From Bacillota bacterium (GTDB lineage Bacteria; Bacillota_A; Clostridia; Clostridiales; Clostridiaceae): a stretch of DNA of 16,304 nt. Location of the stretch: positions 1 through 16,304 of the forward strand of contig JAKBFR010000051.1 of the NCBI GenBank assembly GCA_021837545.1. Direction: 5' to 3'. A program made the translations under genes and the position numbers. The notes under the pieces were generated by a model. That model searched no databases and was not told where the DNA came from. It was given only the letters and a program-made list of their open reading frames with translations. Shown here piece after piece: positions 6,743 through 13,873 of the stretch; positions within the stretch are counted from its first letter, which is position 1, and each line of letters opens with the position of its first letter.

Positions 6743-6790
6743 AAAAAAGAACTTATTAAAGCTTGTACGCTTTTACTAAGTTCTTTTTAT
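6743..6790. terminator. Bidirectional terminator at the end of the transposon operon
   Basis: AAAAAAGAACTTA (6743-6755) pairs with TAAGTTCTTTTT (6777-6788). A second inner stem, AAAGC/GCTTT (6758-6762 with 6769-6773), has a TTGTAC loop. Both strands end in a T-run, so it can stop the minus-strand tnp message and plus-strand readthrough. Confidence 0.8.
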
Positions 6791-6810
6791 GTATTTATTC
6801 AATCTCAACA

Positions 6811-6996
6811 TTATTTATGTATTGTATCTTCTTCAAATTCTCGCAATTGCATTTCATACATAATATCAATTTTAGTGAAAGGCAATTTTACTCCAAATTT
6901 CCACAACTTCATAATTTCTTCAAAATTATCTTGTATCTCTTGTTTTATTGATTTATTAACTGGTAATGGTTTTCCATTTTTAGTTTTTATATCCTT
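6811..6996 (-). pseudogene. Start-less coding remnant downstream of tnpC
   Basis: On the minus strand a frame of 61 codons runs from an upstream TAA to a TAA at 6813-6811. It contains protein-like segments such as KTKNGKPLPVNKSIKQEIQ and LWKFGVKLPFTKIDIMYEMQ. No ATG, GTG or TTG exists before the middle of the frame, and no ribosome site is evident, so it looks like the 3' end of a truncated gene. Its place after tnpC is where Tn554-family elements carry passenger genes. No family is recognised. The terminator at 6743-6790 would end this transcript. The short stretch between it and tnpC (6997-7086) shows nothing else. Confidence 0.45.
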
Positions 6997-7086
6997 TTAA
7001 TTAAATAATTATTCTTTTGTTTAAATTTTCATTTTTAAATATTATACGCAATGTATTATTTTTTCTTTTTATATATTATGCCCACT

Positions 7087-7461
7087 TTACAACGTTTTAT
7101 ATAATCTTCCCCTTAGAATTTCTAATTGCTCTTTAAGTTTTTTATTTTCTTCTTGTAATTCTTTAATCTTTTTATCCTTAGCCATTATAATAATATCTTT
7201 TGATTTATCAGTTTTATCATATTTAAGCCTTTGTTTTATGACTTTTTCGTTCTGCTTGTCTCTAAGTTCTTCAATTCTTTGTTTGATTTCAGCATTATTA
7301 TATAGAAAAGTTTTAGATACACTACTTAGGTTAGATACACTATTGAAATTAATTTTCTGTTCGCCAAGCGACAGCTCTCGGATGGCTTTATCTACTTTTT
7401 CTAATGTTATCTTTGCTTTATTTTTAGCATATTCATTTAAACCTTTAGTATTTCTAGACAT
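7087..7461 (-). CDS. tnpC: Transposition regulatory protein TnpC, Tn554 family
   Basis: The 124-residue product matches the size (about 125) and position of TnpC in Tn554-type elements. It has a basic helical N-terminus (NTKGLNEYAKNKAKITLEKV), a middle part resembling a helix-turn-helix (NLSSVSKTFLYNNAEIKQRI) and a C-terminal coiled coil (KKIKELQEENKKLKEQLEIL). In Tn554, TnpC affects orientation and efficiency of insertion rather than carrying the catalytic site. The ATG at 7461 follows the tnpB stop TAG directly, and the ribosome site AGGGAGGA lies within the end of tnpB, so translation is coupled. The identification rests on gene order and fold features together. Confidence 0.85.
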   Translation of the reverse strand: MSRNTKGLNEYAKNKAKITLEKVDKAIRELSLGEQKINFNSVSNLSSVSKTFLYNNAEIKQRIEELRDKQNEKVIKQRLKYDKTDKSKDIIIMAKDKKIKELQEENKKLKEQLEILRGRLYKTL

Positions 7462-9444
7462 CTACGCATCCTCCCTTGACTTACCATTCTTATGAAGTAT
7501 CTTTTGATCTTTAACTCTTATTAATGTATCTTCTAATAACTTTAAATAAGTTTTATTCTTTTCAGCCCATAACTCTCTACCATATCTGTCACTAATATTA
7601 ATTTGCTTTTTAACACTTTCAATTTCTTCCTCGTATTCAGGGATATTCTCTGCTGTAGTACAGAAACTTGCACAAGTTAAACAATGATTCATTTGTTGTT
7701 TACAAGGCAATTTAGAAGGTTTAAAACATACTCCAAATGGAACTCTAACAGCATCTAAATTCTTTTTAACATATTCATATCTAATTAGATTTTCACCAGT
7801 ATCAGAATTTAAATCAACTCTTTCAAGTTTGTTAGTTTTACTATCTAATTTAAATAAATCTAAATCTTCAGTATTTTTCCATTTTTCATAGAGAACATTT
7901 TCTGTTACATTTGCGTAATGTACTGTCATTTGAAGACTTTGATGACCTAGAATTTGTTGTATGATACTAATTCCCATTCCTTGTTCAACATATTCTTTAG
8001 CTCTTGTATGCCTTAACGAATGAAGTTTAAAATGATATAATTTACCGTTAGCATCTCTAATATCTTTTTGTTTGATTAATCTTTTAATTGTTAGCATTAA
8101 GGCTTGTTTACTCAACGGGTTACCTTTAAATTTCCCTTCATAAGTGTTAAATAAATACTTTTTAGGGTTATTATTTTCTGTGCTCAGTTCTTTAGCCTTA
8201 TCAATAGATTTTTGAATCATTTCTGCAACCTTATCTCTGATAGGTATTTTAAGTTGTGCTATACCTGTTTTCGTTATTTCACCACAAAGATAGTAATTAT
8301 AGATTTTCTCTTTTCCATTCCATATTTGTTCTAAGCAATTATAATATCTTAGATTCATTATATCAGCGCCACGCCAACCTGTTTCTCTTAATAAAATATA
8401 AACAGGTATATATTGTGGTCTATCCAAACACATAATATTATTATCTAATTGCTTTAATATAGGTTCTGGAATAAACTTAGCCCTTTTTATGACATCTTTA
8501 CGTAATTCTCTTTTGGGAATATCATCTTGAAATATTAAAAATGAGACTTCTTTCTTAGGTGCTTTATCATATTGAGCCATTTGAATATACTCTAAAAATG
8601 TTCTAATATAGGATACATATTTGCTTGTTTCAGTAATATTTTTATTTTTTCTTTCATTTCCTAAATAATATAAGAAATTTTCTATATCAATTCTACATAA
8701 ATTTTCAACAAAACCATCATTACAACCATCTGAGTAGAAATATCTAAAGAAGTATTTCAAATTAACTAAAATATTGTAACAATGGCTCCAACTTTTCTTA
8801 GTTATTATACTTTTAAAATATCTTTTTACTGTTTCTCTATAATAAACTGGAATTTCAATAAAATTCAAACCATTAGTTTTTCTAGTTAATGTGGCACTAA
8901 CTTTAGCACCTCTGATATTTTTTGCATGCCATATATCTTTTTCAGTTTCTTCTCTATCATCATAGAAATTTTTAATAAAGTCAGATATTAAATAATGTAT
9001 TCTCCAGTATATACCATTACAAGATAAGTTACCTTTCGATGTTATTTTAAATCCACTTTGCAAAATAAATATTTTCCACTTCATAGGTTCAATATCTATA
9101 TTATTAAATGATCTCTTATCTTTTAAATTAGTATCTATATATTTAAATAAATACTTTATAGCTGGCAGATATGCATTGAACAAAGCACTTAAAGATACAT
9201 ATTCGTTTTTTAAAGAGTAAACTAAATAGTATTTAACTTCATTTTTTAAGATTTCATTTTTCACATAATCGAGTTCAATGTTTTTTATAAAAACTTTATA
9301 TTTAGGATTTTCAAATACTTCATCATTAATATTCCAAATATCATTTTCTAACCAATATCCATCATCTTGTTTAAGATATTCAATTATTTCCTCATGCTTG
9401 CTTTGTTGACCACTTTTAATCGCTTGTATTTTCACACTATTCAT
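7462..9444 (-). CDS. tnpB: Tyrosine recombinase TnpB, Tn554 family transposase
   Basis: At 660 residues it is close to Tn554 TnpB (about 630). The C-terminal half is a tyrosine recombinase catalytic domain: R358 (ETGWRGAD), H475 and R478 (HSLRHTRA), a GHQS box and the nucleophile Y510 (MTVHYAN). Residues 1-320 form the core- and arm-binding part. After the catalytic domain a Cys cluster (CFKPSKLPCKQQMNHCLTCASFC) suggests a metal-stabilised tail, also usual for this family. With TnpA it cuts and rejoins DNA for site-specific transposition. The frame overlaps tnpA by 8 bases. The ATG at 9444 is too close to the GAAGGAG site; GTG at 9435 has normal spacing and may be the true start. All active-site residues are present, so the gene appears functional. 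Confidence 0.93.
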   Translation of the reverse strand: MNSVKIQAIKSGQQSKHEEIIEYLKQDDGYWLENDIWNINDEVFENPKYKVFIKNIELDYVKNEILKNEVKYYLVYSLKNEYVSLSALFNAYLPAIKYLFKYIDTNLKDKRSFNNIDIEPMKWKIFILQSGFKITSKGNLSCNGIYWRIHYLISDFIKNFYDDREETEKDIWHAKNIRGAKVSATLTRKTNGLNFIEIPVYYRETVKRYFKSIITKKSWSHCYNILVNLKYFFRYFYSDGCNDGFVENLCRIDIENFLYYLGNERKNKNITETSKYVSYIRTFLEYIQMAQYDKAPKKEVSFLIFQDDIPKRELRKDVIKRAKFIPEPILKQLDNNIMCLDRPQYIPVYILLRETGWRGADIMNLRYYNCLEQIWNGKEKIYNYYLCGEITKTGIAQLKIPIRDKVAEMIQKSIDKAKELSTENNNPKKYLFNTYEGKFKGNPLSKQALMLTIKRLIKQKDIRDANGKLYHFKLHSLRHTRAKEYVEQGMGISIIQQILGHQSLQMTVHYANVTENVLYEKWKNTEDLDLFKLDSKTNKLERVDLNSDTGENLIRYEYVKKNLDAVRVPFGVCFKPSKLPCKQQMNHCLTCASFCTTAENIPEYEEEIESVKKQINISDRYGRELWAEKNKTYLKLLEDTLIRVKDQKILHKNGKSREDA

Positions 9445-10585
9445 CTCCTTCGTTATAAATATCTAAATTTAAATTAAGTTGAGTTTTATTAAATTCTTCC
9501 GTTATTTCTTTATCCGAAGGGTGTATATAGGTGTTCATAGTAGTATAAATATTTTTATGGCCAGCTCTTATTCTTAACAGTTCGGGCTGCCAACCTGCCA
9601 TTCTAAGGACAGTTAGTGAACTATGTCTAAACATATGCGGCGTAACGTATATACCAGTTTTCTTTTTCAATGTTCTAAATAAATTATCAACATCAATATA
9701 GTTCATTGGTCTATATCTATGTTCACCACTTATTTTTATAAATACATGATTAGTTTCAACTTCCTCAGTATGATATTCGGCTATATATTTCATAAATATA
9801 TCATCTAAATTTTGTGATATATCAATTCTTCTTGGACTTGAAACTGTCTTTATTTCAGCATTATTTTCAAGCTCACCTCGGTCTTTAATGTCAATTATCA
9901 TATCGCTAATATCAAAGTCTTCAATCCATAACGACAAGGCTTCACCGATGCGTATGCCAGTTTCATATAACAATGAAAGTAGAAATTTATCTCTAAAATT
10001 ATTGCAAGTATTTATTAGTATTGTTATTTCTTCTTTAGTTAAAGTTTTAGGTTTAGATTTTGGAACTTTAAGCCTTAATATATTACTTGTAATCTTCTTT
10101 TGTTCACGAGCTATTCCGTATAAAAATCCTTTGAAATTTCTACTAGGAGCAGATACAAACTTTCTTAGTCTATCTGATACATTATTGCTATATTCTTCAT
10201 GTCTTAAAATATAATCATAGAAAGCTAAAACTGTATTCACTATTACATTTATAGTTCTTGGACTTCTTGCCGAGTCTACCTTACCAGTTGGTATTACCTT
10301 TAAACTCTTATAAGGATTCTGCAACCAATTTACAAACAAAGCCAAATCATCAATAGTCACCTTTTGAAAATCTAATTCTCTTTGTTCTAAATACTCAAAA
10401 TATAACTTCAAATGTTGACAATACATTCTTAGGGTATTTCTTGCATAGTTTGTGTTATCTTTAAATCTTATAAACTTTAATATTGGTTCTATAGGTAATC
10501 CTTCATTATCAGCTACAAAATATCTTTCTTTATCATCTTGTGTTCTTACCTTTACTACTTCCATATTTTTTCTATACACTCCCAT
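9437..10585 (-). CDS. tnpA: Tyrosine recombinase TnpA, Tn554 family transposase
   Basis: The 382-residue product (Tn554 TnpA is about 361) has an N-terminal SAM-like core-binding domain (about 25-140) and a catalytic domain with R212 (ETGIRIGEAL), H317 and R320 (PHMFRHSS), a RAGHKNI box and the nucleophile Y353 (TTMNTYIHP). It acts with TnpB in strand exchange during transposition. It is the first gene of the tnpABC operon. The ATG at 10585 has no ribosome site, but a TATAAT lies only 8 bases upstream of it, so the message may be leaderless. The ATG at codon 8 (MEVVKVRT) is an alternative, although the GGGAG before it is too distant. No frameshifts are seen. Confidence 0.93.
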   Translation of the reverse strand: MGVYRKNMEVVKVRTQDDKERYFVADNEGLPIEPILKFIRFKDNTNYARNTLRMYCQHLKLYFEYLEQRELDFQKVTIDDLALFVNWLQNPYKSLKVIPTGKVDSARSPRTINVIVNTVLAFYDYILRHEEYSNNVSDRLRKFVSAPSRNFKGFLYGIAREQKKITSNILRLKVPKSKPKTLTKEEITILINTCNNFRDKFLLSLLYETGIRIGEALSLWIEDFDISDMIIDIKDRGELENNAEIKTVSSPRRIDISQNLDDIFMKYIAEYHTEEVETNHVFIKISGEHRYRPMNYIDVDNLFRTLKKKTGIYVTPHMFRHSSLTVLRMAGWQPELLRIRAGHKNIYTTMNTYIHPSDKEITEEFNKTQLNLNLDIYNEGDE

Positions 10586-10593
10586 AGTATTCT

Positions 10594-10599
10594 ATTATA
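10594..10599 (-). promoter_or_regulatory. -10 element of the tnpABC promoter
   Basis: TATAAT on the minus strand ends 8 bases before the tnpA ATG, putting the transcription start at or next to the start codon. No good -35 lies at 17 bp. A 12-bp palindrome, TAGTTTAAACTA (10620-10631), lies just upstream and could bind a regulator. Confidence 0.45.
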
Positions 10600-10738
10600 A
10601 TTTACTATAAATACTACATTAGTTTAAACTATATATCAAATAAATAATGTTATTTAAAGATAAAAAAATAACATGAAATACTATGAGTACCATGTTGTTA
10701 TTTACACTATATTCGTTTTATGATGACAAATATACATG

Positions 10739-10774
10739 GCATTTGGACTTGTTATTTTCTTTCATGTGCATTAA
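10739..10774 (+). repeat. Right copy of the imperfect inverted repeat flanking tnpABC
   Basis: This segment, with core GCATTTGGACTTGT, is the inverse of 6562-6596. It begins about 150 bases upstream of tnpA and ends 36 bases before the direct-repeat box of the next host gene. Distance from tnpA to the element end in Tn554 is similar (about 200 bases). Between tnpA and this repeat (10586-10738) there is one imperfect hairpin (10666-10703) and no gene. Confidence 0.5.
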
Positions 10775-10809
10775 ACCTTAAAATAATATTTTTTAATTCA
10801 TAATTATCT

Positions 10810-10840
10810 TCATCAAATCTTCATATTATTTGTTTAAAAT
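10810..10840 (+). promoter_or_regulatory. Direct-repeat box and -10, promoter of the HMA gene
   Basis: TCATCA (10810-10815) and TCATAT (10821-10826) are 11 bp apart; TAAAAT (10835-10840) starts 14 bp after the second half-site. A further TCATAA at 10798 lies 12 bp upstream. The leader is very short, with GAGGAGGGG starting at 10849. Confidence 0.75.
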
Positions 10841-10862
10841 GTATACATGAGGAGGGGTTAAA

Positions 10863-11093
10863 TTGAAAAGTTATAGTATGAGCTTTAAGCAGAAAAATAT
10901 GCTCTGTCATAGGTGCTTAATGAATGTAGTGAAAACTCTTAGTTCAGTTGAAGGTCTAGAAGAAATTAATGTTGATTTAGAATCAAAAAAAATAAAAATA
11001 ACTTATAAAGATGAGGATATATCAAAAGATGATATTAAAGATATTGTAAATAAATCAATTTTGAGTGGGAAAGTAGTTAAACTTACTCATTAA
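10863..11093 (+). CDS. HMA-domain metal-binding protein, CopZ-like
   Basis: The 76-residue protein starts with TTG behind a strong GAGGAGGGG (10849-10857). It is one HMA domain: the metal loop is NMLCHRCLMNV with the CxxC pair at about residues 15 and 18, followed by the expected beta-alpha-beta-beta-alpha-beta pattern (VEGLEEINVDLESKKIKITY). Family members carry Cu(I) in the cytosol to P-type ATPases or similar acceptors. A usual MxCxxC begins MT or MH; here it is MLCHRC, and a His within the loop could shift affinity or metal preference. It is the first gene of a two-gene unit with the small Cys/Met-rich membrane protein and is controlled by the shared direct-repeat promoter. A plausible acceptor in the window is the HMA-SafE-cupredoxin protein. 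Confidence 0.85.
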   Translation: MKSYSMSFKQKNMLCHRCLMNVVKTLSSVEGLEEINVDLESKKIKITYKDEDISKDDIKDIVNKSILSGKVVKLTH

Positions 11094-11123
11094 ATGTAAT
11101 TAAAATATAGGGAGGAATTTATT

Positions 11124-11411
11124 ATGAATTGTCATGGAAATAATAAAAATGGAGAAAACAAAAAGCACAATCCAATGAAGCATATGTTAATGATGGTACT
11201 TTGTTGTGGATTGCCTTTACTAATTATAGTGGCACTTCCTTTTATAAATATTGGAGGAGGTTTTAAAGCAGCAATAGGGGGAATAGCACCTTTTATATGT
11301 CCTATAATGATGGTATTTATGATGGGGATGATGTTTAAAGATAGCAAGCATGGAAGTTGCTGTAGTGAAAAGAAAGAAGTCAATGAGAACCAAAGAAAAA
11401 TAGAACAATAG
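11124..11411 (+). CDS. Small Cys/Met-rich two-helix membrane protein
   Basis: No named family is recognised with confidence. The 95 residues have a His/Cys-containing N-terminus (MNCHGNNK), then two hydrophobic helices (about 20-41 and 52-71) that are rich in Met and Cys (MKHMLMMVLCCGLPLL; ICPIMMVFMMGMMF), and a C-terminal HGSCCSEKK motif with a charged tail. Thiol and thioether side chains inside the helices are typical of Cu(I)/Ag(I) handling proteins. The start is ATG behind GGGAGG (11111-11116), 30 bases after the HMA gene, in one transcript with it. A role in transferring or sequestering copper at the membrane, fed by the HMA protein, fits sequence and context. Confidence 0.8.
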   Translation: MNCHGNNKNGENKKHNPMKHMLMMVLCCGLPLLIIVALPFINIGGGFKAAIGGIAPFICPIMMVFMMGMMFKDSKHGSCCSEKKEVNENQRKIEQ

Positions 11412-11461
11412 TCTGATAAAATTATTTTTATATAAAAATAAAATAAGAAGATTGATAAAAG

Positions 11462-11503
11462 GAAGTTAATCAATAATGTATGTTATGGATTAACTTCTTT
11501 TTG
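11462..11503 (+). terminator. Rho-independent terminator of the HMA operon
   Basis: GAAGTTAATC (11462-11471) pairs with GATTAACTTC (11488-11497), followed by TTTTT, 50 bases after the stop codon. Confidence 0.85.
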
Positions 11504-11559
11504 CTATTAAATATTTATATAGCTATATTTGAAAAATAATTGTTAATTGAAATAAATCT

Positions 11560-11590
11560 ACATAATATCTTCATAAATTTAAGCTATAGT
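11560..11590 (+). promoter_or_regulatory. Direct-repeat box and -10, promoter of the Met/His-rich peptide gene
   Basis: ACATAA (11560-11565) and TCATAA (11571-11576) are 11 bp apart; TATAGT (11585-11590) starts 14 bp after the second. Because this lies downstream of the first possible ATG (11540), it also proves the start of the gene is the later ATG at 11627. Confidence 0.8.
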
Positions 11591-11626
11591 ACAAATATAA
11601 CATATAGCAAACGAGGAGGAATTATT

Positions 11627-11860
11627 ATGCACGCAATAAGTAACAATTTAGCAATGTCAAATTTACAAGTAAATTACAACAAAAATCAAATGGGGCATGA
11701 TATGTCTAAAATGAATGAAGTTGCCGGTAAAGATCAAATGAAAACAAATTGTGATATGAAAGGAATGCACGGAAATCCTACATCATCATCTGCTAAAAGT
11801 GATACTAGTAACAAGGCTGTTGATAGTAATTTAGGAAGAGTCATTGATGCTCAAGTATAA
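11627..11860 (+). CDS. Met/His-rich small protein, probable metal-binding peptide
   Basis: The 77-residue product starts at ATG 11627 behind ACGAGGAGG (11611-11619). It has no signal peptide or membrane helix. Residues 21-50 carry a cluster of Met, His and Cys (QMGHDMSKM, CDMKGMHG) like the Met/His copper-binding segments of PcoA/CopA-type and other periplasmic copper proteins, but here apparently cytosolic. The two ends are different: the start (AISNNLAMSNLQVNYN) and the final NLGRVIDAQV resemble small YjfB-type putative motility proteins, whose C-terminus is a similar LGxxIDxxV. It may thus be a YjfB-like scaffold with a metal-binding insert. It is a single-gene unit with the shared direct-repeat promoter and its own terminator. 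The metal role is inferred. Confidence 0.72.
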   Translation: MHAISNNLAMSNLQVNYNKNQMGHDMSKMNEVAGKDQMKTNCDMKGMHGNPTSSSAKSDTSNKAVDSNLGRVIDAQV

Positions 11861-11880
11861 ATTATAATATATTGCTTTAA

Positions 11881-11913
11881 GGTGATTTCTGTAATGCACA
11901 GAAGTCATCTTTT
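11881..11913 (+). terminator. Rho-independent terminator of the Met/His-rich gene
   Basis: GGTGATTTCTGT (11881-11892) pairs with ACAGAAGTCATC (11898-11909) with two G-T pairs; TTTT follows. Confidence 0.82.
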
Positions 11914-12011
11914 CAATTACATTGATATTTATAGTTAGTATAGTTTAGTATTACTTTCAAATAATTAAGTGTTTAATATTACCAATGATAAAGTTAGAGG
12001 AGGTTTTTACT

Positions 12012-13271
12012 TTGAAGAAATTTACTATAGGTATAATAGTAGCATCAATAGTATTTACATTAAGTCTTTTATCAATTAATTCATATGTAAAAAATAATAC
12101 AAACAATTTTATATATAATAATAAATCTAATAAAGTTGATAGTTTGGCACAAACAACAAGAAATATTGATTCAAATGATTTATTAAAACATATTGGAATT
12201 GTTAAATTATATAACGGAGAGTACATAATAGTATTACATGATATTCAAGAGCAAGATATTATAGATAGAATCAGTAATATAGAGGCAAATCAAGTAGATG
12301 AAGAACCTAGAAATAGTGAAATTGTTAAACCAATACAAAGAACAATAGTAAAAGATGATTTTGGATTAGAAAATATAAATCAAAATAATAATATTACTGT
12401 AAATGATCCGGGATACAAGTATGAGTGGGATATTACTTATACAGAAGCTGATAAAGCATGGCCTTTGATAAATCAAAAAAGAGAGGTCAAGGTAGCAGTT
12501 CTAGATACAGGAATAGATTATACCCATCCAGATTTGGAAAATAGAGTGTCAGTAGAAGATGGTTATAACTTTGTAGATAATAATTATGAGACAATGGATG
12601 ATAATGGGCATGGGACTCATATATCAGGCATAATTGCAGCGCAAGCTAATAATGGAATTGGCTTAGTAGGTATAACAGGAAATTTAGATGTAAAGATTCT
12701 TCCAGTAAAGGTATTAGATGAAAGTGGATATGGAGACACAATCAATATAGTTAAAGGAATTATATATGCTGTAGATAGTGGAGCAGATATAATTAATCTA
12801 AGTCTTGGAGTCCAAGCAAAAAGCGAATTAATTGCAAAGGCAATAGAGTATGCAAAGAGTAAGGGGGTATTTGTAGTAGCTGCTGCTGGTAATGATAATG
12901 AAAATAGTGATAATTTTAGTCCGTCAGGAGATGGTGCATTTACAGTAGCTGCAATGAACTATAATTATAGGAAGGCTTATTTTTCTGACTATGGTGATTC
13001 TATAAAAGTTGCTGCACCAGGCGTACAGATATTAAGTACAGTTCCAGGTGGTTATGAAGCATGGGATGGGACAAGCATGGCAGCTCCAGTTGTATCGGGT
13101 ATTGCAGCTATGCTCAAAGCTGAAAATCCTCAGTTATCTCCAAATGAAATGGAAGGCATTTTAGATAGTACAGCTACAGATATTATGTATAAAGGTAAAG
13201 ATCAAGAATCAGGATATGAACTTGTAAATGCCTATAATGCTATTAGAAAAGTAAAAGAAATAGAAATATAA
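12012..13271 (+). CDS. Subtilisin-family serine protease (S8), exported
   Basis: The probable start is TTG 12012, eight bases after AGAGGAGG (11996-12003); the ATG at 11985 precedes that site. The 419 residues have an N-terminal signal or anchor helix (about 4-24), a pro-region (about 25-130) and a subtilase domain with the complete triad: D165 (AVLDTGIDY), H200 (NGHGTH), S355 (GTSMAAP) and oxyanion N294 (AAAGND). It should be an active extracytoplasmic endoprotease; substrates are unknown. There is no direct-repeat box upstream and no clear -35/-10, although a terminator separates it from the preceding gene. Its place among metal genes may reflect protein quality control during metal stress, or may be chance. 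No C-terminal wall anchor is seen. Confidence 0.92.
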   Translation: MKKFTIGIIVASIVFTLSLLSINSYVKNNTNNFIYNNKSNKVDSLAQTTRNIDSNDLLKHIGIVKLYNGEYIIVLHDIQEQDIIDRISNIEANQVDEEPRNSEIVKPIQRTIVKDDFGLENINQNNNITVNDPGYKYEWDITYTEADKAWPLINQKREVKVAVLDTGIDYTHPDLENRVSVEDGYNFVDNNYETMDDNGHGTHISGIIAAQANNGIGLVGITGNLDVKILPVKVLDESGYGDTINIVKGIIYAVDSGADIINLSLGVQAKSELIAKAIEYAKSKGVFVVAAAGNDNENSDNFSPSGDGAFTVAAMNYNYRKAYFSDYGDSIKVAAPGVQILSTVPGGYEAWDGTSMAAPVVSGIAAMLKAENPQLSPNEMEGILDSTATDIMYKGKDQESGYELVNAYNAIRKVKEIEI

Positions 13272-13287
13272 TAAATATAAATTTATT

Positions 13288-13315
13288 GAAATACAGGCAG
13301 GTGCCTGTATTTTCT
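13288..13315 (+). terminator. Rho-independent terminator after the protease gene
   Basis: AATACAGGC (13290-13298) pairs with GCCTGTATT (13303-13311) around a tetraloop, followed by TT, 17 bases after the stop. Confidence 0.82.
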
Positions 13316-13359
13316 ACATTATATAGATAATTAACACAGAAAATAGAAGGTATATTTTT

Positions 13360-13365
13360 TATAAT
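13360..13365 (+). promoter_or_regulatory. -10 candidate of the Csp-like gene
   Basis: A TATAAT hexamer lies 50 bases upstream of the start codon. No 11-bp direct repeat stands at the expected distance, so this gene, unlike its neighbours, is probably controlled differently. Confidence 0.4.
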
Positions 13366-13415
13366 TTAGAAGAAAATAAATTTTGTAATATTAAGTAATC
13401 AGGGAGGAATTAACT

Positions 13416-13775
13416 ATGACTAAACTAGTAGATTCATTAATATCTGACGGGAATCCAATGCAATCTTGTATTGACGCCTGTGGTAAATGTGCACAAATAT
13501 GTCAAGAATGTTTAAATTTATGTTTACAAGAGGCTGATGTTAAAGACAGAAGGAGCTGTATAGAGGCACTACAAGATTGTTCTGAAATTTGTTCTACTTC
13601 AGCTTGTTTTATGTCAAGAGGTAGTACAAATACGAAAGATATATGTACTTTATGTTCCTCAATATGTAAAAAATGTGCAACAGAATGTAATATGTTTAAG
13701 GAGCAACACTGTAAAACATGTGCTGATACTTGTCTCCAATGTGCTGACGACTGTGAAAAAATGGCTAACATGTAG
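13416..13775 (+). CDS. Four-helix-bundle copper-binding protein, Csp-like (DUF326)
   Basis: The 119-residue protein has 20 cysteines arranged in CxxxC and CxxC steps along four predicted helices (SCIDACGKCAQICQECLNLC; SCIEALQDCSEIC; ICTLCSSICKKCATEC; HCKTCADTCLQCADDC). This is the pattern of the Csp copper-storage proteins, in which the Cys residues face the core of a four-helix bundle and bind many Cu(I) ions; known forms are about 110-140 residues. There is no signal peptide, so it is the cytosolic (Csp3-like) type. It starts at ATG behind CAGGGAGG (13400-13407). It stands alone between two terminators. In this setting it is the likely buffer for excess cytosolic copper. The family assignment is firm; the metal is known for the family and not tested here. 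Confidence 0.92.
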   Translation: MTKLVDSLISDGNPMQSCIDACGKCAQICQECLNLCLQEADVKDRRSCIEALQDCSEICSTSACFMSRGSTNTKDICTLCSSICKKCATECNMFKEQHCKTCADTCLQCADDCEKMANM

Positions 13776-13840
13776 CGTATAATAATACTTTAATATAAGT
13801 TATTATGCATAGGAAGATTATACTTTAATACTAACACTAG

Positions 13841-13873
13841 AAATCGCTATCAAATTAATGATAGCGATTTTTA
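13841..13873 (+). terminator. Rho-independent terminator of the Csp-like gene
   Basis: AAATCGCTATCA (13841-13852) pairs perfectly with TGATAGCGATTT (13859-13870) around a 6-base loop, followed by T's. Confidence 0.88.

Larger units (their letters stand above)
6562..10774 (-). mobile_element. Tn554-family transposon, approximate limits
   Basis: Three overlapping minus-strand genes in the order tnpA-tnpB-tnpC, two of them with intact tyrosine-recombinase active sites, define a Tn554-type element. The limits given are those of the flanking inverted repeats; true ends may lie some tens of bases away on either side. Host sequence is certain up to the terminator at 6497 and from the promoter box at 10810. 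Apart from a start-less remnant (6811-6996) and a doubtful 48-residue frame, there is no passenger or resistance gene. Tn554-type elements do not make target duplications, so none is expected. Confidence 0.8.

Noticed and set aside
6763..6951. Plus-strand frame of 62 codons
   Set aside because: It has no ribosome site, is a low-complexity Phe/Tyr/Ile-rich string and lies antisense to the better minus-strand remnant.
10666..10703. Hairpin between tnpA and the right repeat as a terminator
   Set aside because: The stem needs a bulge and the following T-run is short; it may equally be part of the transposon end.
11132..11473. Minus-strand frame of 113 codons opposite the small membrane protein
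   Set aside because: It is antisense to a gene with a good ribosome site and runs into that operon's terminator.
11939..11944. TATAGT as -10 of the protease gene
   Set aside because: No -35 or direct repeat lies at a usable distance; the promoter remains unidentified.
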